Part shown: positions 36,745 through 46,921 of the stretch, piece after piece
How positions within the stretch are numbered: position 1 is the stretch's first letter
Layout of the letters: the number at the start of each line of letters is the position of its first letter
NCBI GenBank assembly: GCA_009377495.1
Contig: WHTZ01000037.1
Span: 1-59,306, forward strand
Length of the DNA stretch: 59,306 nt
Origin: Luteitalea sp.
GTDB lineage: Bacteria; Acidobacteriota; Vicinamibacteria; Vicinamibacterales; Vicinamibacteraceae
Reading direction: 5' to 3'
The notes under the pieces: generated by a model
What the model saw: only the letters and a program-made list of their open reading frames with translations
Told to the model about the DNA's origin: nothing
Database searches by the model: none
Program-made: the position numbers and the translations under genes

Positions 36745-37423
36745 TCCGCTGATCGTGTGATTCGGCTTGACGGCCGACCCCAGTAGCCGATACCTATCTG
36801 CCCACCAGCCGCGCAGCCAAGCACGCCGGTGCCATCCTCGCGCGCGGACGCGGCGCGCAGGATCTTCGGCGCGACGTTCTGCAGCGGCTGCTCGGCGCCC
36901 GACACGCCAGCGGCCAGTGGCGCGTCCGTTAAGGCGAAGGGGGCCGACGCACGCGAGACGCCGCAGATGGCCACGCCGCCGACACTCGCACCCAGCGCGC
37001 TGCCGCCCGCGCCGGCCCCGACACGCCCGGCCGTGGTCGCCGCGCTGGCGCCCGCGCGCTACAAGGTGTCAATACCGAGCTTCGCTGCAGACGCCACAAT
37101 GCCTATGAGGCCGGGCGCGACTTCGTCCCCTGGCAGGCTACGCGCGTGCGAGAAACGGCGCCCGTCTTCGGCGCACCCGCCGCCTACCACTCGTTTCGAA
37201 ACGAGTCCGGCACAGGACTTGTGCCACTCCGTCGGGGCGCGCGAGTCTGGGGTGGATCACACCCGTCGTTCGACCACGCGTGCCTCACCGTGATGGGCGC
37301 ACGAGCAAGGAACTGATCCTTGGGGAGACGATGATTTATCGGTTCCTTACCGGCTAGCTGACCTTCCTCGCATCCCACATACGTTGTGTTCGACGCCATG
37401 AGTGAGAGTGCCCATGTGGTGCT
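36745..37423. other. Gene-free stretch with decayed coding sequence and a repeated palindrome
   Basis: No intact gene is seen. The plus strand has open but low-quality frames: one reads ALAPARYKVSIPSF, a phrase found in the N-terminal part of some HNH-endonuclease-like proteins, and another reads YEAGRDFVPWQATRV onward to about 37315. Neither has a proper start, so they are treated as remnants of unknown genes. A perfect 18-bp palindrome lies at 37187-37204. Confidence 0.4.
37187..37204. repeat. Perfect 18-bp palindrome, second copy
   Basis: ACTCGTTTCGAAACGAGT is a perfect palindrome and differs from the core of the one at 11368-11387 (ACTCGTTCCGGAACGAGT) by a symmetrical pair of changes that preserves pairing. 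Confidence 0.75.
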
Positions 37424-40126
37424 CTACTCCTCTCTCAGCGCCTCGGTCGGCTGAATTCGCATGCCGCGCCGTGCCGGCCCGGCTGCTGCGATCAGGCCGA
37501 CGAGCAGCACGAAGCCTGCGACCGCAGGCAGCATGCGGAGTCCCACTCCGCCCGTCACCTCGCCTTCGGTTACCGTGTCCAGCAGGGCGGCAATCGCCAC
37601 ACCCACGACGATACCTGTCGCAAGCTGCCACAACGCGCGAGAGATGATGCCGCTCACGATGCGGAGGGGGCTCGCCCCAAGGGCCACCCGTATCCCGATC
37701 TCTGGCCGCCGCTGGGTGACGGAAAACGCCATGAGCGCGTATAGGCCGGTGGCCGAGAGAAGCAGGACGCTCAGCGTGATGAGCCCCGTCGACCAGGCTA
37801 CCATCCGCAACTCGAACCGCTGCTCCCGCAGAAGTGCGTCCATCGACGCAATGCGGTCCAACCGAAGACTCCGGTCGAGCGCCGTCGTGATCTCACGGAG
37901 CCGGCTGGTAAATACGGCGGGTGCAACGCCTCGGACTCGCAGAGCGAGCAGCACGAATTGAGCGTCGCCACGCGTCGTGGGATGGTACAGCTTGGCCTCG
38001 ACGGCGCTCAGGTTCATGGAACTGGCCGGGAAGTCGCCCATGACTCCGACGATCTCGAGCCAGGGCCCTGGGCTGGATTCACGTGCGCCGGTATAGCGCA
38101 CGCGGCGGCCGATGGCGTTGCCGCCGATGACCTTTTGCGCGAACGTCCGGTTGACGATCACGTGTCGACTGGCGGCGTCGAGGTCTCGCGAGTCGAACTG
38201 GCGGCCGGCCAGGATCGGGACATCGACGACCTCGAAGAAGTTGACGTCGATCTGACCGATTCCCACCTCATGTCCGGAATAGCCTGGCTGCGCCGCGCCT
38301 GATCCGGCGTCCGTTCGCTCGCCTTCGACCTCGATCCGTTCCCTTGGCTCATTGCCGGGCAAACTGGCCAGGAACGTCACCTCCGAAACGCCAGGATCCG
38401 ACTCGAGCCGCCGCGCCAATTCGGCCTGGCGGTCCCGAAACCTGGCGTCGATCTCACGATCAGCAGCCGCGGCCGCCACGCTCGGCGGAACCTCCCGATC
38501 CATGACGAGGCGGGCGGTGAGGAACTCGTCCGCGGGGAATCCGGGATCGGCCACGGCGTGCTGAATCGCCCTCCATCCCGACGAGACGGCGGCCGGCAGT
38601 ATCGCCACCGCGAGGGCCACCTGCACGACGATGAGCACCGTATAGGTGCGGCCAATCTTCCACCTGGACAAGCTCGTCGCGGCTTGCTGCAGGCCGGCTT
38701 GCGCGCGGCGGCCCGTCGCCTGGAGGGCGGGTATGACGCCGACAATCACGGCGCCGAGTACCGTGAGCATGAGTACATACAAAGCGACGGTCTCGGACGC
38801 CAGACTGACGTCCATCCAGAACGGCGTTTCCCCGATTTGCTCCATCAGCGCGTCCACCCGTCCGAGCGCGACCCTGGCAATCCCCAGGCCAACCGCCGCC
38901 GCCGCGGCAGACAGGGCGAGCCCCTCGACGAACATCTGCCCGACGATGCGGCGCCGGCTGGCACCAAGAGCGGTGCGAACAGCGATCTCGATGCGGCGCG
39001 TTGCCGTTCGCGCGTAGACCAGCACGGCGACATTCGCACAGACGACGACAAGGAGCAGCGCGACGAGGATCTGAAAGATCAGAATCTTCTGGCCTTCCAT
39101 GTCGTCGAAGAACGACCGCGTGTACGGGACGACACGGGGTTGAAGGCGTGCGTGCGTGTTCGGAAAGTCTAGGGCCGCACGCTGTCCAATCGTCGTCAGC
39201 TCGGCCTGAGCGGCGGCGAGATCCGCGCCGGCGGCGAGCCGCCCGAAGACGTGGATTACGGGACCTTCTCGGCGCTCGTAGTCCGACGAATTCAGGCGGA
39301 GCGGAATCCAGAAATGTTCGTTGACCGGAAATCGGAAACTCTCCGGCATCACGCCGACCACGGTACACGTCGTCTCGCCGAGCTGTAGCGTCCGCCCGAC
39401 CACCTGTGGGTCGCCGGAAAAACGCCGCTGCCACTCGTCTGCGCCGATGACCGCCACGGCCGGGGCCCCCTCGCGTTCGTCCTCGGCGACGAGATGTCGC
39501 CCAAGCAGCGGCGGCACACGTGCTACCTGGAACGCTGCGGCGGTGATCTCAGCGACGCGGACAGGCTCAGTCTGGCGGTCCGCGACGGTCAGGTTGCGGC
39601 GGATCAAACGGTAGGCGCCGATGTCCTCGACTGACTTCAGCTCGTCGCGCCAGGAGACGAAGTCGTGCAGGGCGCGGTACTCCTGGTCGTTCCAGGTCGT
39701 GTCCCAGTTCTCGATAGCGACCACACGCTCGCCTTCCTCGAAGGGAAGCGTCGAGTGCACCGCGGCGTCGAAGACCGCGGTTGCCGTTCCGCAGGCGATG
39801 ACGACGGCAATCGCCAGTCCCCCGGCGAGCGACAGGCCCGGATACCGGACGAGCATCCGCAGACCCAGTTTCACGTCCAGCCATGACATCCCCGTGCGCA
39901 TCACGCCTCCCCAGTGCTGGTCGCGCCATCGCTCCACGACGAAATGCCTCGAGAACGACACCATCGTCCGCCAGTAGCGCAGTCGCGCCCACCGCGGGCC
40001 GTACGTCCGGCAGTCGCGTTGGAACACTTCGTCCAGATCACCCGAGACCGCCTCGCGCACGTCGGCCGGCAACGCGCGTTCCAGCAGCCAGCGCGCGAGC
40101 GGCGGCGGGGTCGGCCACCCGGTCAC
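37424..40126 (-). CDS. ADOP-type ABC transporter permease with variant prefix domain
   Basis: A 900-residue permease. The start is taken as GTG at 40126, which overlaps the PadR TGA as GTGA; the longer open frame lacks a supported start. Its N-terminus is of a different kind from the other copies: PPPLARWLLERALPADVREA and SGDLDEVFQRDC, the 'permease prefix domain 2' type, then an extra helical linker before MSWLDVKLGLRMLVRYPGLS. First helix LAGGLAIAVVIACGTATAVF, coupling segment RRIEIAVRTALGASRRRIVG, final unit RPEIGIRVALGASPLRIVSG, end IQPTEALREE. It pairs with a PadR of a matching divergent subtype. Confidence 0.92.
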   Translation of the reverse strand: MTGWPTPPPLARWLLERALPADVREAVSGDLDEVFQRDCRTYGPRWARLRYWRTMVSFSRHFVVERWRDQHWGGVMRTGMSWLDVKLGLRMLVRYPGLSLAGGLAIAVVIACGTATAVFDAAVHSTLPFEEGERVVAIENWDTTWNDQEYRALHDFVSWRDELKSVEDIGAYRLIRRNLTVADRQTEPVRVAEITAAAFQVARVPPLLGRHLVAEDEREGAPAVAVIGADEWQRRFSGDPQVVGRTLQLGETTCTVVGVMPESFRFPVNEHFWIPLRLNSSDYERREGPVIHVFGRLAAGADLAAAQAELTTIGQRAALDFPNTHARLQPRVVPYTRSFFDDMEGQKILIFQILVALLLVVVCANVAVLVYARTATRRIEIAVRTALGASRRRIVGQMFVEGLALSAAAAAVGLGIARVALGRVDALMEQIGETPFWMDVSLASETVALYVLMLTVLGAVIVGVIPALQATGRRAQAGLQQAATSLSRWKIGRTYTVLIVVQVALAVAILPAAVSSGWRAIQHAVADPGFPADEFLTARLVMDREVPPSVAAAAADREIDARFRDRQAELARRLESDPGVSEVTFLASLPGNEPRERIEVEGERTDAGSGAAQPGYSGHEVGIGQIDVNFFEVVDVPILAGRQFDSRDLDAASRHVIVNRTFAQKVIGGNAIGRRVRYTGARESSPGPWLEIVGVMGDFPASSMNLSAVEAKLYHPTTRGDAQFVLLALRVRGVAPAVFTSRLREITTALDRSLRLDRIASMDALLREQRFELRMVAWSTGLITLSVLLLSATGLYALMAFSVTQRRPEIGIRVALGASPLRIVSGIISRALWQLATGIVVGVAIAALLDTVTEGEVTGGVGLRMLPAVAGFVLLVGLIAAAGPARRGMRIQPTEALREE

Positions 40127-40455
40127 CGGGCGCCCCGTAGGTTCGGGTCCAAACCCTTCCACATGCGGTCGAGCACCTTGCGCGACTCGCGCAGGCTCTC
40201 GAGGCCGCCGCGCGTGACCTTCACGCAGCGCCGCGCCTTCCCGCCGCGCTCTGGCGTGGAGTCGCTCATCCACGATGACAGGAGCCCTTTCCGTTCGAGG
40301 CGGCGCAGCGTGACGTACACCGCCGCCGGAGCCACCGTCCGGCCTGTCCGGCGTTGGATTTCGTCCACGATGGGCACCCCGTAGACGTCATCGCCGAGGT
40401 GCAGGATGGCAATGAGGACCATCTGCTCGAACTCGCCGAGGGCTTCCCGAGTCAC
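40123..40455 (-). CDS. PadR family transcriptional regulator
   Basis: A 110-residue PadR regulator: GEFEQMVLIAILHLGDDVYG, VPIVDEIQRRTGRTVAPAAV, YVTLRRLERKGLLSSWMSD, then the wing (KARRCVKVTRGGLESLRE). It differs from the two other PadR proteins here in having a GEFEQ start, which is the form seen with prefix-domain-2 permeases. The stop overlaps the permease GTG (GTGA). The upstream region is AT-rich (CTATTATAATACGATCG) and probably contains the promoter. Confidence 0.92.
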   Translation of the reverse strand: MTREALGEFEQMVLIAILHLGDDVYGVPIVDEIQRRTGRTVAPAAVYVTLRRLERKGLLSSWMSDSTPERGGKARRCVKVTRGGLESLRESRKVLDRMWKGLDPNLRGAR

Positions 40456-40568
40456 GCCGCCTCTCCGTTCAGAGACGTCGGCTCGAACGAGATAAAAACA
40501 TACAACGCTATTATAATACGATCGACCGCGGCTTTCGTTCCCTGTTGTTACCGCAGTCGCAGCGGCTG

Positions 40569-41009
40569 CTAGTTGGTGGGTTCCGATCGGCGCGCTTTCG
40601 CAGCCGCTCGCGCAGCTTCTCGGCGCCGCGCGAGTATGGCCTCGGCGTCCGCGGCACCCAGCACCACGGCTTCCAGGTGCTTGCAGAATTCTGGTTCCCC
40701 GCTAACCTTCCGCATCTCGGCGAGAAACGGATGAATCTTACTGAAGGTCCCGAAGACCTCGCCGTGTGCCGCGCGGAACGCGTCGGCGTCAATCGCACCA
40801 GTCGTGACAAGCGACGCCGCCATGTCCCAGTAGCCGAGCACCATCCGGAACGATGCATTCCGTTCCCCGCTGACGATGTCGACAAGCTCAGCGAAACTCT
40901 CTGGGTTGAGCTCTCGTAGAAACCAGTCTCGCGCTTCGCGGAGCACCGGCTCGCGACGGAGGCCGAAGAGCTGGAGGTTCAACAACGCGCTCTCGAAGGG
41001 GCTCGGCAT
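40569..41009 (-). CDS. Conserved protein of unknown function
   Basis: A 146-residue soluble, mostly helical protein (ESALLNLQLFGLRREPVLRE, ELVDIVSGERNASFRMVLGY, WDMAASLVTTGAIDADAFRA, then FSKIHPFLAEMRKVSGEPEF). It resembles the DUF4760-like group found in Acidobacteriota, but the domain number is from memory and not certain. No catalytic motif is visible; the last ~20 residues are Ala/Arg-rich. It stands alone between ADOP operons. Confidence 0.65.
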   Translation of the reverse strand: MPSPFESALLNLQLFGLRREPVLREARDWFLRELNPESFAELVDIVSGERNASFRMVLGYWDMAASLVTTGAIDADAFRAAHGEVFGTFSKIHPFLAEMRKVSGEPEFCKHLEAVVLGAADAEAILARRREAARAAAKARRSEPTN

Positions 41010-41142
41010 GATCAGCCGTGAGACGAATCAGGTCTTGCCTACCCAACAGGTATTGGAGGGTAGACTATCAGATGAGGTTCAAGGCGATGAACGACCATAA
41101 CGAGCTATGTCAAGGCGCGTGCGCTGAGGTTCGTACCGTGTC

Positions 41143-43590
41143 TCACTCGTACCGCAGGGCCGTCATCGGATCAGTTCGCGCCGCGCGCCGAGCGGGAACA
41201 TACGCCGCGGCACCTGCCACGACCAGCATCAGGGCTGCTGCGCCAACAAACGTTGGCACGTCGAGAGGCTCGATCGCGTAGAGCTGACTTTCGACGAATC
41301 GCGTCAGATAGGCGCCAGCCACCAATCCCATGGCAACTCCGGCTGCCGTCAACGTCACCGCCGAGCGTGTGATTGTCACCACCAGATCCCACGGACGGGC
41401 TCCCAGGGCGGCCCGGATCCCGAGCTCTTGATGACGCTGGGAAACCGAGTACGCCACCAATCCAAACAGCCCGATCCCCGCCAGCAGCAGCGCCATCGCT
41501 GAAAACGCACTGACGAGCGTCGCGCTGAATCGGGGTCCGGCCACGGACTGGCTGATCAAGTCTTCCATCGGCGTCGCTGGCAACAACAAGGGGTTCTCGG
41601 GTAACTGTGGGAAGACCGAACGGATTTCCTGACGCAGCGCCTTTGCCAACGTGCTGCTGTCGAGCGCCGATCGAACAATCAGGAAGGCAAAGTCTCCCTT
41701 GCTCTGTGAAAGGGGAATGTAGATCTCGTCCCAGACGTCAACCGTGGTTCCCGTCGATCGGGCATCGGCGACCACGCCGACAATCCGATACGCCGGGAGG
41801 GCGGCGGCCCCGCCTCCTTCAATATGCACCGTTCTTCCGAGCACGTCACCGCCTAGCGTGAGCTTCCGCGCCAGCGTCTCGTTGACGATGGCCACACCAG
41901 GAGATGTCGGCCCGTCAGCCGCGGTGAAGATCCGGCCCCGCACCACAGGCATGTGCAGGAGCTGAAAGATGTTCGATGAAACGACCCGCACGTCGACGTC
42001 GAGCGTTGCCGCGTCGCCCGTGCGCCCCGTCGTATCGAGGGCGCCCACGGAGCCGATCGGTTCGTTGTCGGTGAAGGGCACCCTCGAGTGCAATCCGACT
42101 CCAGTGATGCCCGGCAGCGCTTCCACACGCCGCACCAGCTCATGCCATCGGTGGAGACGGTCCGCCCGGTCCGGGAAGAAGCGCTCCCCTCGGAGGCTGA
42201 TAAGCAAGACGGTCCGCGACGCAGCGTCGAAACCGGGGTCGGACGGCAGCAACGTCACGAACGTTCGTCCCAGCAGCCCTGCGAGCGCGAACAACGTGAC
42301 GGATGCAGCGACTTGGCCCACGACCAACGCAGACCGGAACCTCGCCCGTTGGGTCGACCAGGTTCCGGGTGCGCGCCTCATGGCCTGCACGACCGACAAA
42401 CGAGACAATCGCAGCGCTGGCGCGAGTCCAAACGCACAACCTGTGAGCACGGTCAACCCCAGCGCCGTCATCAGCACCGGCCCATCGATCGTTGCTTCTG
42501 TGATGCGCGGGATCTCCGATGGTGCCAGGGCGAGCATCACCGGCAGCAGCCCGTACGCCAAGGCAACGCCACCCACGCCACCGGCCACCGACAGCAGCAG
42601 GCCCTCCACCAGTGCGAGGCGAAAGAGTTGCCACGACGGTGCGCCGATCGCTTTCCGGGTCGCGAACTCGCCGACCCGCCGATCTGAGCGCGCCAACAGC
42701 AACTGCGCGAGATTCGCGCACGCAATGGCGAGCACGACTGCCACGGCGGCCAGGAGCAGTTGGAGCGCATAGGCTGAATCGCCCACAATCTCGTCCTTGA
42801 GCGGACGCAGACCGAGGCGGCGGCCGCCCTCAGAGCGGTCCTCGACATCGACACTCTCCCCAATCGCCTGCACCTCGCGTCGGGCTTCATCGACTGTTGC
42901 GCCCGGCGCCAGTCGGCCCACCAGATCGTGACCGATCTGGCGTTCCCATTCCCGACGGTCTTCGCTGGTGTACGGCGTCCAGTAGGCCCGCTCCGTGCCC
43001 CAGTACGTCCGAAACGCCGCAGGCATGATGCCAACAACGGTGTAGGGCATCGGATTCGCCGTGTACGGTTCCTCATCCAGATATAGTGTGCGGCCGATTA
43101 CTTCCGGGTCGCCGCCGAGACGTTGCTGCCAGAAGCCGTAGCTGATGATCATTACGGGGACAGCCTCGGGCCGCTGCTCCTCCGGCAGAAATCCTCGCCC
43201 GGCGAGCGGTGGGATCCCTATCACCTCGAGGAAGCTCGAGGAGACGTGGTCTCCACGGACCTCGACGGGACCGTCTGGCGTACGCAACGTACCGCCGACG
43301 ATGTTATTGATGGTGATCGCCTCGAGCGTCGTTGCGCGCTCGCGCAGCACCTCCACGAGCGAGATGGGAACGCGCATGCCCGTGCGTTCCTCGTCCTGTA
43401 CCCATACAGCTACCAGTCGATCAGGGTTTCCGTAAGGCAGTGCCCGCAGTAGCACCGCATCCACGAGGCTGAACAGCGCCGTGGTCGCTCCGATCCCCAG
43501 CGACAAGGTCGTGACGGCAAGCGCGGCGAACCACGGCGATCGTGACAGCGTGCGACAGGCGAACCGGATGTCTCGAAAGAGGTCGGTCAT
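41143..43590 (-). CDS. ADOP-type ABC transporter permease, short form, tandem copy A
   Basis: An 815-residue permease without a cytoplasmic prefix domain; it begins MTDLFRDIRFACRTLSRSPW directly before the first helix (TTLSLGIGATTALFSLVDAV). MacB-like periplasmic domain, FtsX helices with coupling segment VGEFATRKAIGAPSWQLFRL, second periplasmic domain, last unit with HQELGIRAALGARPWDLVVT, end RTDPMTALRYE. It is followed upstream by a tandem paralogue (43621-46036). The first ~60 and last ~60 codons of the two are nearly identical at DNA level while the middle differs clearly. No PadR gene adjoins either copy. Confidence 0.93.
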   Translation of the reverse strand: MTDLFRDIRFACRTLSRSPWFAALAVTTLSLGIGATTALFSLVDAVLLRALPYGNPDRLVAVWVQDEERTGMRVPISLVEVLRERATTLEAITINNIVGGTLRTPDGPVEVRGDHVSSSFLEVIGIPPLAGRGFLPEEQRPEAVPVMIISYGFWQQRLGGDPEVIGRTLYLDEEPYTANPMPYTVVGIMPAAFRTYWGTERAYWTPYTSEDRREWERQIGHDLVGRLAPGATVDEARREVQAIGESVDVEDRSEGGRRLGLRPLKDEIVGDSAYALQLLLAAVAVVLAIACANLAQLLLARSDRRVGEFATRKAIGAPSWQLFRLALVEGLLLSVAGGVGGVALAYGLLPVMLALAPSEIPRITEATIDGPVLMTALGLTVLTGCAFGLAPALRLSRLSVVQAMRRAPGTWSTQRARFRSALVVGQVAASVTLFALAGLLGRTFVTLLPSDPGFDAASRTVLLISLRGERFFPDRADRLHRWHELVRRVEALPGITGVGLHSRVPFTDNEPIGSVGALDTTGRTGDAATLDVDVRVVSSNIFQLLHMPVVRGRIFTAADGPTSPGVAIVNETLARKLTLGGDVLGRTVHIEGGGAAALPAYRIVGVVADARSTGTTVDVWDEIYIPLSQSKGDFAFLIVRSALDSSTLAKALRQEIRSVFPQLPENPLLLPATPMEDLISQSVAGPRFSATLVSAFSAMALLLAGIGLFGLVAYSVSQRHQELGIRAALGARPWDLVVTITRSAVTLTAAGVAMGLVAGAYLTRFVESQLYAIEPLDVPTFVGAAALMLVVAGAAAYVPARRAARTDPMTALRYE

Positions 43591-43620
43591 GAAGACCCTC
43601 CGGTAAGTTCGGAAAGTGTC

Positions 43621-46036
43621 TCACTCGTACCGCAGGGCCGTCATCGGATCAGTTCGCGCCGCGCGCCGAGCGGGAACATACGCCGCGACACCTGCCACGA
43701 CCAGCATCAGGACTGCTGCGCCAACAAACGTTGGCACGTCGAGAGGCTCGATCGCGTAGAGCTGACTCTCGACGAATCGCGTCAGATAAGCACCCGCCGC
43801 CAGTCCCACCGCGGCTCCACCTGCCGTCACGGCTACCGCCGAACGCGTGATCGTCACGACCAGATCCCGCGGCCGCGCGCCTAGGGCGGCTCGAATCCCG
43901 AGCTCTTGACGCCGCTGTGAAACCGAATACGCCACCAATCCAAAGAGACCGATCGCCGCCAGCAGCAGGGCCAGCGCTGAAAATCCACTCACGAGCGTCG
44001 CGCTGAAGCGGGGCCCGGCCACGGATTCGCTGATCAAGTCCTCCATCGCCGCGGCCGTCAACCTCGGATTGTCGGGCAACTGGGGCAACGCCGCCCGAAC
44101 TTCCTGTCGCAGCGCTCTATCCAACGTGCGGCTGTCGAGCTCTGATCGAATAATCAGATAGCCGAGCTGCGCCCTGCTCTGCTTGTGCGGAATGTAGATT
44201 TCATCCCAGACGTCGGTAGTTGCCCCACTTGATCGTCGGTTGGCCACAACGCCGACAATTCGATACGCCGGCAAGGGGGCGTCGAATCCAATGTGCACCC
44301 GTCGCCCGAGCGCATGACCACCTCGCGCAAGCTTCCGGGCCAGACGTTCGTTCACGATGGCTACGCCAGGAGCGCCCGCCCTATCCGCCGCGGTGAAGTT
44401 TCGACCGCGTAGGAGAGGCATCTGGAAGAGTTGAAAAAAGCTCGGTGAAACGGCGCGCACATCGGCATTGAGCTCCTCGGTGCCGTCCGCCCGCCCTCTC
44501 TCGGCGAGATCGCGCACAGAGCCAAACCCATCGTCGTGGCCGAATGGGACATTGGAGCCCACACCGACGCTCGCGACCTCCGGACGCGCTTCCACGCGCC
44601 GCACCAGCTCGTTCCATGCGCGGAGACGGTCTGCTGGTTCGGGGAAGAGCTTCGGCGGCAAATGCACGAGAAATGCCGCGAGTGACTCGGCCTGGAAACC
44701 GGGATTGGACGGCAGCAGCGTGAAGAACGTTCGCCCAATCAGTCCGGCCAGTGCGACCAACGTGACCGATGCGGCTACTTGGACGACGACGAGCGCGGAT
44801 CGGAACTGTGCGCTCCGCGGTGAAGGGCGTCCCGGCGCACGCTTCATGGCTTGCAAGACCGACAGGCGAGCGAGTCGCAGCGCCGGTGTCATCCCAAAAG
44901 CACAACCCGTAAGCACGACCAACGCGACGGCCGTCGCCAGTACGCGTCCATCGATGGTCGCTTCGGCAATCCGTGGGATCTCCGATGGCGCCAGTGCGAG
45001 CAGGACAGGCAGCAGCCAGTACGCGAGCGCCACGCCACCCATGCCACCCGCCGCAGAGAGCAGCAGGCTTTCCGTAAGCGCCAGGCGAAAGAGTTGCGAT
45101 GATGACGCCCCGATGGCTTTCCGGGTGGCGAACTCGCCGACCCGCCGGTCCGAGCGTGCTAACAACAGCTGCGCGAGGTTCGCACACGCAATCGCGAGGA
45201 CAACAGCCACGGCCGCCAAGAGGAGCTGCAGCGGATAGGCGGAGTCACCGACGACCTCTTCCTTCAGCGGCACCACGCCAAGGGTGCGGCCGCCGTCACC
45301 CCAGCCGCTGAAATCCTTGAGGTCCACGCTCGCCGCGATCGCTTGCAGCTCGCGCCGCGCCTCTTCAACCGTCACTCCGCGTGACAGTCGCGCGACCAGC
45401 TCATAGCCCGCCTCGAGCTCCCATTTCCTGATATCTTCCGGGACCGACGGTGTCCAGAAGTCTTCCGTGCGATATGTTCGAAACGCAGAAGGCATTATAC
45501 CGACGACCGTGTACGGAACGTCGTCGATGTACACGGCTCGGTCGACCGCCTCTGGATCTCCCCCAAGGCGTTGTTGCCAGAAACCGTGGCTGACCACCAT
45601 CACCGGTGAGGCTCTAGGAGCGTCCTCGTCCGGCAGGAATCCACGTCCGGCCAGTGGTGGAATGCCCATCAAGTCGATGAAGTTGGTGGAGACGCGTCCA
45701 GCCCTGACCTCGACCAATCCCTCCCGTGCGCAATGCGCCACGCTGTCCGCCGTGAATCGTGATGGCCTCGATGGTGGCCGACCCCTCGCGCAGCGCCTCG
45801 AGCAACGGTCCAGGAACGCGCATCCCGGTGCGCTGCGGATCCTGGCCCCAAATCTCAACGAGTCGATCGGCGTCCTTATAGGGGAGTGCCCGCAGTAGCA
45901 CCGCATCCACGAGGCTGAACAGCGCCGTGGTCGCTCCGATCCCCAGCGACAAGGTCATGACGGCCAGCGCGGCGAACCACGGCGATCGTGACAGCGTGCG
46001 ACAGGCGAACCGGATGTCTCGAAACAGGTCGGTCAT
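43621..46036 (-). pseudogene. ADOP-type ABC transporter permease, short form, tandem copy B, frameshifted
   Basis: Same architecture as copy A (MTDLFRDIRFACRTLSRSPW start; HQ-to-RQ ELGIRAALGARPRDLVVT near the end; RTDPMTALRYE), but the frame changes near 45725. The first part reads ...RGALRT then runs out of register; the continuation LVEVRAGRVSTNF is in the next frame. Against copy A (ACG CCA GAC GGT) the sequence here is ACG-GGA-GGG, consistent with loss of two bases. The downstream 2.1 kb is otherwise fully open, so the mutation is recent or a sequence error. If real, only a ~110-residue fragment is made. Confidence 0.88.
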
Positions 46037-46251
46037 GAAGACCCTCCGGTAAGTTCGGATAGACTCGCGGCCAGCGGCCCCTAAGGATTCAGACGAGTCC
46101 TAACGGCGGAGATCAGACACTACATCAACGTACCGGCGCGTGTGAAACGATTTCGTCTCGCGGGTTTGGACGACTACTATTAGAGTGTGGCGAGCGGTGC
46201 TCGTGCCCGCGGAGCCCGCCGTCAGGCGAACCGAATCATGGCAGACCAGCA

Positions 46252-46921
46252 ATGACCCGAGATCGTGTTCGAGCACGCGCGCTCTGCGCTGAACACACCG
46301 AACGTGGTGACTATCACGGTTGGTTCGAAGCGCTGTATCGTGAGGCGAGCGGCGATGAGCGCCTCATTCCGTGGGCGGACATGGTGCCTAACCCACATCT
46401 CCTGACCTGGCACCAGCGCAGCGCGTTTGACTTCCGGGGCAAGGCTTGCCTGACGATCGGCTGTGGGTTGGGCGACGACGCGGAGTACTTCAGCATGGCC
46501 GGCGGTGAGGTGGTGGCGTTTGATATCTCCGCCACGGCCATCAGCTGGTGCCGAGAGCGTTTCCCAGGATCGCCCTGTTGCCTACGTCGAAGCCGATCTA
46601 CTGGCACCTCCGGAGCAGTGGCATCACCGCTTTGACTTCGTGCTCGAGTCCAACACGCTGCAGGTGTTGCCTGAGCATGTGCGTGCAGACGCCATGCAGC
46701 GCGTCGCGGAGCTCGTCGCGCACGAGGGCACGCTGTTGGTCATTTCCCGCGGGCGAGACGCCACCGATCCACCGGGCGAGATACCGTGGCCGCTGACGAG
46801 GAGCGAGCTTCGAGGGTTCCCGGTCACGGGCCTGCACGAGGTCTTGTTCGAGGACTATTTCGACTCGGAGATGCCACCGGTTCGAAGGTTCCGCGTTGAG
46901 TACCGGAGATCCACGTCGTAG
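46252..46921 (+). pseudogene. SAM-dependent methyltransferase, one-base frameshift
   Basis: A class I methyltransferase of ~220 residues in two frames. From ATG 46252: GDYHGWFEALYREASGDERL, IPWADMVPNPHLLTWHQ and the SAM motif TIGCGLGDDAEYFSMAGGEV with VVAFDISATAISWCRERFP. Past about 46575 the frame shifts by one; VAYVEADLLAPPEQW, FDFVLESNTLQVLPE, LLVISRGRDATDPPGEIPWP and a C-terminal PPVRRFRVEYRR follow. Removing one C from the CCC at ~46571-46573 restores a continuous protein (FPGSPVAYVEAD). Either a recent insertion or a homopolymer read error. Confidence 0.85.
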
